Source of the DNA: an uncultured Bacteroides sp.
GTDB taxonomy: Bacteria > Bacteroidota > Bacteroidia > Bacteroidales > Bacteroidaceae
Length of the DNA stretch: 12,089 nt
Assembly (NCBI GenBank): GCA_934716785.1
Contig: CAKUYM010000107.1
Location: forward strand, 1 to 12,089
Reading direction: 5' to 3'
The position numbers were made by a program, and so were the translations under genes. Under the pieces are notes generated by a model. That model was given only the letters and a program-made list of their open reading frames with translations. It ran no database searches and was not told the origin of the DNA. Shown here in pieces: positions 6,107-12,089 of this stretch. Positions within the stretch are counted from its first letter, which is position 1. Every line of letters starts with the position of its first letter.

Positions 6107-6137
6107 CAAAGATATGGATAAAACGGGGGTGAGCAAA
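6107..6137 (-). promoter_or_regulatory. Consensus Bacteroidota promoter (TTTG-19 bp-TATCTTTG)
   Basis: Minus-strand -33 box TTTG at 6134-6137 and -7 box TATCTTTG at 6107-6114 are separated by exactly 19 bp. This is the published Bacteroides consensus TTTG / TAnnTTTG. It points away from the lytTR gene, toward the hairpin at 5998-6033. Confidence 0.75.
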
Positions 6138-6148
6138 TAATAATCGAC

Positions 6149-6174
6149 AAAAAACGTAATTTTACCGATAAAAT
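6149..6174 (-). terminator. Weak A+T-only hairpin with T-run after the response regulator gene
   Basis: On the minus strand ATTTTA-TCGG-TAAAAT (6159-6174) folds into a 6-bp stem with a UCGG loop, followed after four bases by six T (6149-6154). It lies 8 bp past the stop codon. It may be a weak terminator for the efflux operon, leaving some read-through toward 5994-6033. Confidence 0.35.
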
Positions 6175-6181
6175 ACTCACA

Positions 6182-6880
6182 TTAGCTCCTTTCATCAAGG
6201 AAAGTTTGGAAAACTTGCTTGTAACTGTCGCTGATGGGGATGTATGTCTTGTCAAAGACGATACGTCCGCGGTCAATCACACGTATCTTATCTTTTTGGA
6301 CAATGTAGGAACGATGCACGCGGATAAAGCGGCTGGCCGGCAAAAGTTCTTCCATAGCTTTCATGCTCATGAGTGACAAGATGGGTTTGGGGGTATCCTC
6401 CGTATATATTTTGATATAATCTTTCAATCCTTCGATATAGGTGATTTTCTTTAAGTCGACCTGCACCAGTTTATAGTCACTTTTCACGAAAATGCTGTCT
6501 ATCTCTTCCGGCTTCTGCACCAACTCGAACCACTGAAGAGCCTTATTGGCAGCCTGTAGAAAATCAACGTATGAGATAGGCTTCAACAGATAATCGAGTG
6601 CATTGACACGATAGCCGTCTATGGCATACTGACCAAAAGCTGTAGTGAATACGATGCGGGTACGCGAATCCACCATCTTCGAAAACTCCAGTCCGTTAAG
6701 CTCCGGCATCTGAATGTCCAAAAACAGAAGATCTACCACCTCGTCCGGCAACTCTTTCATTGCCTGAACCGCACTGGAATACTTTCCGACAAGTTGCAGG
6801 AACGGTGTCTTGTTCACATAACTTTCCAACAGGCTGAGAGCTAATGGCTCATCATCGACAATTGCACAACGTAATATCAT
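6182..6880 (-). CDS. LytTR-family response regulator
   Basis: A 232-residue DNA-binding regulator, partner of the kinase gene 26 bp upstream. Residues 1-120 form a receiver domain: acidic pocket D9-D10, phosphoacceptor D55 (LFLDIQMPELNG), T79 in the FTTAF switch strand and K100 in DYLLKPIS. Residues about 130-232 form a LytTR domain (IFVKSDYKLVQVDLKKITYIEGLKDY ... RFIRVHRSYIV ... ISDSYKQVF), which binds direct repeats through beta strands. All catalytic residues are present and the length is normal. As last gene of the efflux operon it probably controls that operon, or membrane-stress genes, in response to its kinase; this is inferred from linkage. The target repeats would be upstream of the first operon gene, outside the window. 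Confidence 0.96.
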   Translation of the reverse strand: MILRCAIVDDEPLALSLLESYVNKTPFLQLVGKYSSAVQAMKELPDEVVDLLFLDIQMPELNGLEFSKMVDSRTRIVFTTAFGQYAIDGYRVNALDYLLKPISYVDFLQAANKALQWFELVQKPEEIDSIFVKSDYKLVQVDLKKITYIEGLKDYIKIYTEDTPKPILSLMSMKAMEELLPASRFIRVHRSYIVQKDKIRVIDRGRIVFDKTYIPISDSYKQVFQTFLDERS

Positions 6881-6906
6881 AACTGTTCTATATATTATTA
6901 TACTAT

Positions 6907-7962
6907 TTACCCTTTGATTCTGATACTCAACTTTGATTCATAGACAGCCCCATCTTCAGAGCAGCCTTTCGACCATGTGTAAGCTCCCGGATAAAGTATC
7001 TCCAGCCGTCGGCTCACTTGCTCCAACCCGACACCCGATCCGCTTTTATCCTGCACCGTCTTGGGGTGGTTGCTGTTGCGGATGTCACAAACCACTTCCT
7101 TATCATGCTCTGCAATATGGATGTTGATGAAACTTGGCTCGGTAGGAGAGATGCCATGCTTGAAAGCATTCTCTATCAATGAAATGAATATGAGTGGAGC
7201 GATAAGCGTCCGGCTATCCGGCCGGACATCAAATTGAGTGGTCATCTGCACATTGGCAGTCAGGCGGATGCGCATCAGCTCGATGTAATTGCGGATAAAA
7301 TCCACCTCCTTGCAAAGAGGAACATACATCTGCTGGTTATCATACAGCACATACCGAAGGAGCTTGCTCAATTCCTGCACTGCTTCCTGTGCCTTGTCCG
7401 CATCAAAGGCGATCAAAGCATAGATGTTATTCAGCGTATTCAGCAGAAAGTGGGGATTCAACTGGTTACGCAAGTTTTTCAATTCAGCTTCGGCACGGCT
7501 TCGTTCGGCTTCTTTGAGGGCAGCTTCGTTTTGCGTCCACCGGGCACTCATACGTATGGCGGCACTCAACCCGATGGTGAAGACAAGGCTCAACATATCC
7601 CTGAGGAAGAACAACCATCCCGGTGGCATATTCGGCCGTTTGGGAGCAAAAGACGGATCGAAAGTCAGGCTTTGCCAAAGATGGAGAAAGAGGCCGATAA
7701 TGCATAAAAAGATAATGTTATAGACAACATACTTCTTAGACTGGTTTTGGAAAAGATAGCGGGGAACCAAAAGGAAATAGTTGACGTAGAATGCAATCAT
7801 AAAAGATAGCGGTACGGCAAAATGACGTATATACGCCATCCAATTGATGTTCCCGTTTCCGCGTTCGACAAAAAAGAACGGGAAACCGAACATAATCCCC
7901 CAGCCGATAATGTGTATCAATATCTCCAGGGGACGACGTGCGGATGTGAAGTTTTGTTTCAT
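6907..7962 (-). CDS. LytS/YpdA-type sensor histidine kinase
   Basis: A 351-residue inner-membrane kinase of the His_kinase (PF06580) plus GHKL ATPase type. The first ~140 residues hold four hydrophobic segments (about 12-32, 49-66, 79-97 and 116-136) with only short loops, so there is no large periplasmic sensor domain. A short coiled-coil linker (QNEAALKEAERSRAEAELKNLRNQ) leads to the phosphorylated histidine H171 in QLNPHFLLNTLNNIY. The N-box is LIENAFKHG (N265, H269) and the G-box is GSGVGLEQVSRRL (308-320). It is intact. It lies 18 bp after the permease gene and 26 bp before the LytTR regulator, the usual kinase-regulator pairing. The likely signal is membrane state or a ligand felt through the transmembrane bundle or the neighbouring transporter; this is inference. 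Confidence 0.96.
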   Translation of the reverse strand: MKQNFTSARRPLEILIHIIGWGIMFGFPFFFVERGNGNINWMAYIRHFAVPLSFMIAFYVNYFLLVPRYLFQNQSKKYVVYNIIFLCIIGLFLHLWQSLTFDPSFAPKRPNMPPGWLFFLRDMLSLVFTIGLSAAIRMSARWTQNEAALKEAERSRAEAELKNLRNQLNPHFLLNTLNNIYALIAFDADKAQEAVQELSKLLRYVLYDNQQMYVPLCKEVDFIRNYIELMRIRLTANVQMTTQFDVRPDSRTLIAPLIFISLIENAFKHGISPTEPSFINIHIAEHDKEVVCDIRNSNHPKTVQDKSGSGVGLEQVSRRLEILYPGAYTWSKGCSEDGAVYESKLSIRIKG

Positions 7963-7980
7963 AAAGACAAAGATAGCTTT

Positions 7981-9201
7981 TTATTCGTATCTGATGGCTT
8001 CTATAGGGTCTAAATCTGCTGCTTTTTTTGCAGGATACCATCCGAAGAAGACTCCGGTGACGGTACATACCGCAAAAGAGAGGAATACACTCCACGGCTG
8101 GATGAAGATGGGCCAATGTGCCATGCTTTTCACTACCCAGCTGGCTCCGCAGCCGATAATCACCCCGATGATGCCGCCCGTGATACTAATCATGATAGCT
8201 TCGATAAGGAATTGGCTCAGAATATCGACACCTCTTGCGCCGACAGACATACGCAAGCCAATCTCGCGGGTACGTTCCGTGACGGATACATACATGATAT
8301 TCATAATTCCGATGCCGCCTACCACCAATGAGATTCCTGCGATGCAAGCAAGCAGAGTGGTCATCAAGTCGGTAGTGGAGTTGAGCATCGTGCTCAGTTC
8401 CTGCTGTGTACGGATGGTGAAATCATCATCGTCCGATGCTTTCAGCTTATGGTTGCGGCGGAGAATCGTGCTGATTTCTTCCGTGGCATATTCCGTCATA
8501 TCTTCGGTGAGGGCAGAAGCAAACACGCCCTGCAGATAGGTGACGGCAAGCAAACGTTTCATCACGGTGGTGTAGGGAGCAAGCACTACGGCATCCTGGT
8601 CCTGTCCCATAGAATTGTAGCCTTTTGCCTTGAGCACGCCTACCACCCGGAAGGGGATCTTGCTGAAACGGATGGTTTTGCCTATCGGGTCACTTCCGTC
8701 AGGAAAAAGATTGTCTACTATCGTCTTTCCTATCACGCACACTTTGGCCGAACTCTGAATATCGGCTTCGGTGAACATCTCCCCGTTTTCTACCGTCAAC
8801 TGGCGGATGTCGAGATACTCCGTCCCCACACCATTCACAGAGGTCGGGTAGTTGTTGTTGCCGGCGATGAGCTGTCCCGATGAGGAGACATTGGGGCTGA
8901 TGGCCGACAGGAAACTTGTCTCATCGCGCAGGGCTTCATAATCGGCAAGCTTCAGGGTCTGCATAGCAGACGGGTCTTGACGAACGCCACCACGCATATC
9001 GGCTCCGGGATGAATCATAATCATGTTCGATCCCATTTCCGAAATCTGCTGCTGGATACTTTTCTTCGAACCTTGTCCGATAGCAAGCATCGTGATGACG
9101 GAAGCAACGCCGATAATGATACCGAGCATGGTGAGGAAAGCACGCAGCTTGTTGTTCGCCAGTGCCCGGAGAGCTATCTTGAATAAATTAGTTCCATTCA
9201 T
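7981..9201 (-). CDS. MacB-like ABC transporter permease
   Basis: A 406-residue inner-membrane subunit of a MacAB-TolC type exporter. It has the MacB_PCD/FtsX architecture: one N-terminal transmembrane helix (about 20-42, LRAFLTMLGIIIGVASVITMLAIG cut to its core), a periplasmic domain of about 230 residues and three C-terminal helices (about 278-302, 330-354 and 368-388). The hallmark cytoplasmic segment VSVTERTREIGLRMSVGAR (306-324) contacts the ATPase, and the protein ends in the typical WYPAKKAADLDPIEAIRYE. E. coli MacB fuses ATPase and permease; here they are separate genes, as is common in Bacteroidota. It follows the ATPase gene by 26 bp. Such systems pump macrolides, peptides, siderophores or lipopeptides out through mechanotransmission; the substrate cannot be read from the sequence. 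Confidence 0.96.
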   Translation of the reverse strand: MNGTNLFKIALRALANNKLRAFLTMLGIIIGVASVITMLAIGQGSKKSIQQQISEMGSNMIMIHPGADMRGGVRQDPSAMQTLKLADYEALRDETSFLSAISPNVSSSGQLIAGNNNYPTSVNGVGTEYLDIRQLTVENGEMFTEADIQSSAKVCVIGKTIVDNLFPDGSDPIGKTIRFSKIPFRVVGVLKAKGYNSMGQDQDAVVLAPYTTVMKRLLAVTYLQGVFASALTEDMTEYATEEISTILRRNHKLKASDDDDFTIRTQQELSTMLNSTTDLMTTLLACIAGISLVVGGIGIMNIMYVSVTERTREIGLRMSVGARGVDILSQFLIEAIMISITGGIIGVIIGCGASWVVKSMAHWPIFIQPWSVFLSFAVCTVTGVFFGWYPAKKAADLDPIEAIRYE

Positions 9202-9227
9202 AATAAATGTTTTACTGAATATTTCTA

Positions 9228-9971
9228 TTAATCCTCGTCTTTTTTCGGCAGTGCTGCCAGCGCTTCGGCTGCGGACAATATATTGGTATTGACCGTATCC
9301 TCTATGATATGACCGTCGCGCAGGCGGATATTCCGGCTACAGTATTGTGCGATTTCGGGATTGTGCGTTACAAAGATGATTGTGCGTCCTTCCGCATGAA
9401 GTTTCTGAAACAGCACCAGTATCTCAAAAGAGGTACGAGTGTCGAGGTTTCCGGTTGCTTCATCTGCAAGAATCACGGCAGGATTGTTCACTAATGCACG
9501 TGCGATGGCAACCCGCTGCATCTGTCCGCCGGACATCTGATTGGACTTATGCTCCAGACGGTTGCCCAATCCCACAGCCTGCAGGGCTTCGATGGCACGG
9601 CGGCGGCGTTCGGAGGCACTGACGGACGAATTGTACATAAGCGGAAGTTCCACATTCTCCACTGCGGTTGTCTTAGGCAGCAGGTTGTAGTTTTGGAACA
9701 CGAACCCGATCTTACGGTTTCTCAGCACGGCACGTTGAGACTTACTCATCGTGCGCACGGGGATGTCGTCGAGCAGATACTCACCGCTTGTCGGGGTGTC
9801 CAGGCAGCCTAATATATTAAGCAACGTGGACTTTCCCGAACCGGAAGTACCCATGATGGTGACAAACTCTCCTTCGTTGATGGTGAACGAAACGCCTCGT
9901 AACGCATGAACGGTTTCATCTCCCACTTGGAAGTTGCGTTTGATATTTTGTATTTCAATTACTTTCTTCAT
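9228..9971 (-). CDS. MacB/LolD-like ABC transporter ATP-binding protein
   Basis: The cytoplasmic ATPase that drives the adjacent permease, 247 residues from the chosen ATG. Motifs in order are Walker [10 protein letters not shown] (41-49), Q-loop Q93 in [10 protein letters not shown], signature [15 protein letters not shown] (146-160, Met in place of the usual Leu), Walker B VILADE (166-171), D-loop GNLDT and H-loop H203 in FVTHNPE. All are intact. The ATG at 9971 ([12 protein letters not shown]) fits the family's usual start. A GTG at 9980 in the same frame would add three residues and is less likely. It begins 24 bp after the adaptor stop and ends 26 bp before the permease. The C-terminal tail ([17 protein letters not shown]) extends beyond the core domain and is acidic and basic. 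Confidence 0.96.
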   Translation of the reverse strand: MKKVIEIQNIKRNFQVGDETVHALRGVSFTINEGEFVTIMGTSGSGKSTLLNILGCLDTPTSGEYLLDDIPVRTMSKSQRAVLRNRKIGFVFQNYNLLPKTTAVENVELPLMYNSSVSASERRRRAIEALQAVGLGNRLEHKSNQMSGGQMQRVAIARALVNNPAVILADEATGNLDTRTSFEILVLFQKLHAEGRTIIFVTHNPEIAQYCSRNIRLRDGHIIEDTVNTNILSAAEALAALPKKDED

Positions 9972-9995
9972 GGTTGTCACTAATTGTTTCTCTTC

Positions 9996-11216
9996 TTATT
10001 TCTTCTTACTTCCCGGAGGGCCAGGCATGAACGGGCTTCTTTCTCCACCGCCTTCTTGATTGGGCTCGGGACCGGCATTCTCACCAGGCATTGCGCCTAC
10101 TGTAGCTTCGGTCACCACTTTAGTGCCTTCGGCAATGCCACTGATTATTTCTGTAGACACACCGTTGCTGATTCCGATTTCTACCGGATGGGCAGTGAAT
10201 GTAGTACCTTCGCGAGTCCATAGTTTATGCTCGCCTTCGCAGTCTTTTACGATGTCATTGGCGCCGATCAGAGGCTTTTCGGGTGTGAAGCGTAACGCTT
10301 TATTAGGAACGGACAACACATTTTTCTTGTCAAGGATATAGATCGTGACATTGGCCGTCAAGCGTGGTTTCAGTTTCAGGTCGGGATTAGGAGCGGAGAT
10401 TACCACTTCATAGGTGACCACCGTGCTCGAACTGCTGCTTGCGCTGCTCGTACTGCTTGCGTCTCCCAGTCGGATCTGTGTCACTACTCCTTCAAACGTA
10501 TCATTCGGATAGGCATCTACCGTAAAGCTGGCACGCTGACCTTCTTCCACACCGCCTATATCAGCTTCATCCACATCGGCCACTACCTGCATTTGGGTCA
10601 AATCCGCAGCGATGGTGAAGAGTGTCGGGGTTTCAAATCCTGAAGCAACCGTCTGTCCGGCTTCTACATCACGGCTGATAACAACTCCGTCAATCGGCGA
10701 GGTGATTGTAGCGTATGACAAGTTGCGCTCGGCCTTGGCGAGAGACGCCTTGCTGCTGTCATAACTACTCTTGGCTTTCTGATAATTGTAAAGAGCCTGT
10801 TCGAAGTCGGTATCGCTAATCAGAGATTTTTCGTGCAGACCCTTGCTGCGTTCGTAATTCTTCTTTTGATATTCATATTCGGCTTTGGCTCCATCGTAAG
10901 TTGCCCGTTGCGAAGCCAGCTCGCTTTGTAAAGTTACACGGTCCATTTCGGCAATCAACTGACCCTTAGTTACAGTCGAGTTATAGTCCACATAAATCTT
11001 GTCGATGATACCTGATACCTGCGTACCGACTTCTACTTCCGTCACCGGCTCGATTGTTCCGGTAGCAGTCACCGAATTTGAAATATCGCCCTTGCTGACA
11101 GCAACAGTGGCATACGTCACCTTGTGTTTGGCAGGCGAACCGGTGAAGAACCAGATTCCTGCGCCTACTACCACAACGATTGCCACGGCGATTAAGATAA
11201 TCTTTTTCGTTTTCAT
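9996..11216 (-). CDS. MacA-like periplasmic adaptor (membrane fusion protein)
   Basis: A 406-residue adaptor linking the MacB-like pump to the outer-membrane channel. It has a short cytoplasmic start and one N-terminal membrane anchor (about 6-25, KIILIAVAIVVVVGAGIWFF). A lipoyl-like barrel (VGTQVSGIIDKIYVDYNSTVTKGQLIAEMD) follows, then an alpha-helical hairpin or coiled coil (about 95-167). The second lipoyl half is ATITSPIDGVVISRDVEAGQTV. A beta-barrel and a membrane-proximal domain complete it. Two oddities: a pure serine/alanine/threonine run (SSTSSASSSSS, about 254-264) in the beta-barrel loop, and a glycine/proline-rich tail (GENAGPEPNQEGGGERSPFMPGPPGSKKK reduced to its start and end: GENAGPEP...PGSKKK, about 378-406), probably disordered. 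It starts 25 bp after the channel gene and is followed by the ATPase gene 24 bp on. Confidence 0.96.
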   Translation of the reverse strand: MKTKKIILIAVAIVVVVGAGIWFFTGSPAKHKVTYATVAVSKGDISNSVTATGTIEPVTEVEVGTQVSGIIDKIYVDYNSTVTKGQLIAEMDRVTLQSELASQRATYDGAKAEYEYQKKNYERSKGLHEKSLISDTDFEQALYNYQKAKSSYDSSKASLAKAERNLSYATITSPIDGVVISRDVEAGQTVASGFETPTLFTIAADLTQMQVVADVDEADIGGVEEGQRASFTVDAYPNDTFEGVVTQIRLGDASSTSSASSSSSTVVTYEVVISAPNPDLKLKPRLTANVTIYILDKKNVLSVPNKALRFTPEKPLIGANDIVKDCEGEHKLWTREGTTFTAHPVEIGISNGVSTEIISGIAEGTKVVTEATVGAMPGENAGPEPNQEGGGERSPFMPGPPGSKKK

Positions 11217-11241
11217 TCGTTTATTATGCTTTTACTTATTA

Positions 11242-12089
11242 TTATAATGCTAATTTGTCTCCCTGATAGAACTTCAGCAACTGAGTATTCAGTATAGCCA
11301 TATACTTGGCTTGGAGTTGTTCCTGCCGGGCTTGTAGCAGATTGTTTTTCTCTGTAAGAAGCTCTACAGTATTCTTCATGCCCAAATTGAATTGTTCACT
11401 GATCAAGTCGTAGCTGATTTGCGTACTTTTCAATTTCTCGTTTGCTGCGGCATACCGCTGCTGTGCACTGTTGGCATCCAGCCAAAGACCTTCAATTGTT
11501 TTATACAAAGCCTTCTGCTCGTCAAGCAACGACAGCATACTCGTTTCGCGTTGCAGTTTGGCCTTCTGTACGGCACTCTTCGTCTGGCGGTTGTTGAAGA
11601 TAGGCACGCTGACCGATAAACCGATGGAGTTGTTCCATCCGTTCTTCACCTGCTCACCGAAAGTGAAGTCGCTGCCGCTCGTATGATTTGTCCCGATGCC
11701 TGCACTAAGACTGATAGTAGGTAAATAGCCGGATTTCGCAATGTCGATTCCCAACTCGGAGGCTTCAACGTTGAGCTTGCTTGCCTCAATCTCCGGTCGG
11801 ATGGCAAGGGCGCTTACGTATACATTTTTCTTAGTAGGTAGCGGAGCAAGCACGCTCTCGTCGGACAGGGTGGGGAGATAGACATTCATTTCATTCTCTC
11901 CGTCCAGCTCGAGCAATTGTTTCAGTTGTAATTTGTAGTCTTGCAATGTGGCTTGCGCTGTGACGAGTTGATAACGGTCGGTGCTGACCTGAGCTTCCAG
12001 TTGTGCAAAATCACTTTTTGCAATGCTTCCTGCATCCAGCAACTGTTGGCCGCGGTCACGCTGTGCAATGGATACTTGCAGTGTATTTT
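11242..12089 (-). CDS. TolC-family outer membrane efflux channel, 5' end outside window
   Basis: C-terminal ~282 residues of an outer membrane efflux protein; the frame is open to the window edge, so the signal peptide and first repeat are missing. The segment contains the long helical stretches and heptads of the TolC fold (SIAQRDRGQQLLDAGSIAKS, LEAQVSTDRYQLVTAQATLQDYKLQL). The beta-strand turn GIGTNHTSGSDFTFGEQVKNGWNNSIGLSVSVPIFN follows (shown in part: LSVSVPIFNNRQ). The family-typical second helical hairpin ends in ARQEQLQAKYMAILNTQLLKFYQGDKLAL (short form LKFYQGDKLAL). It is the most upstream visible gene of the efflux operon, so the promoter and likely LytTR-binding repeats lie beyond 12089. 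With the adaptor, ATPase and permease it forms a complete tripartite exporter. Confidence 0.93.
   Translation of the reverse strand, partial: NTLQVSIAQRDRGQQLLDAGSIAKSDFAQLEAQVSTDRYQLVTAQATLQDYKLQLKQLLELDGENEMNVYLPTLSDESVLAPLPTKKNVYVSALAIRPEIEASKLNVEASELGIDIAKSGYLPTISLSAGIGTNHTSGSDFTFGEQVKNGWNNSIGLSVSVPIFNNRQTKSAVQKAKLQRETSMLSLLDEQKALYKTIEGLWLDANSAQQRYAAANEKLKSTQISYDLISEQFNLGMKNTVELLTEKNNLLQARQEQLQAKYMAILNTQLLKFYQGDKLAL

Noticed and set aside
7844..8539. 231-aa plus-strand open frame over the permease and kinase genes
   Set aside because: Antisense shadow of the permease 3' half; no start signal and no family motif.

Overview
The window looks like chromosomal DNA of a Bacteroidales gut commensal, probably Bacteroides or Phocaeicola; the genus is inferred. 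Three things point there. The gene order gnd-zwf-pgl is familiar from that group. The efflux operon carries Bacteroides-style LytS/LytTR regulators. One spacer holds a textbook Bacteroidota promoter (TTTG, 19 bp, TATCTTTG).

Layout: (1) Positions 3-3608, + strand, hold the oxidative pentose phosphate operon: gnd (5' end outside the window), zwf and pgl, which together take glucose-6-phosphate to ribulose-5-phosphate with NADPH. The gnd copy is unusual: it has a 48-bp in-frame tandem repeat and, about 10 bp further on, a one-base frameshift, so it cannot be read as one chain as written. (2) Positions 3609-4468 hold two small divergent genes of unknown function (70 aa on -, 125 aa on +). The + gene has a 14-bp perfect palindrome over its predicted promoter and a strong terminator. 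(3) Positions 4546-5961 hold a lone tyrosine recombinase gene on - with its own terminator. It is bracketed by a 13-bp direct repeat and has four ACCAT repeats between its start and the right-hand copy. This could be a minimal integrase-only element or the scar of a larger one. (4) Positions 5993-6137, - strand, hold a self-contained promoter, about 100 nt of non-coding sequence and an intrinsic terminator: a probable small RNA. (5) Positions 6182-12089, - strand, hold one six-gene operon, in transcription order: TolC-like outer-membrane channel (5' end outside the window), MacA-like adaptor, MacB-like ATPase, MacB-like permease, LytS-type histidine kinase and LytTR response regulator. Gaps are only 18-26 bp.

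Regions 1 and 5 are ordinary, well-recognised metabolism and transport. The most notable parts are the damaged or expanded gnd, the integrase with candidate attachment sites lying between two converging, separately terminated units, and the unannotated small RNA. No rRNA, tRNA or CRISPR array was seen.
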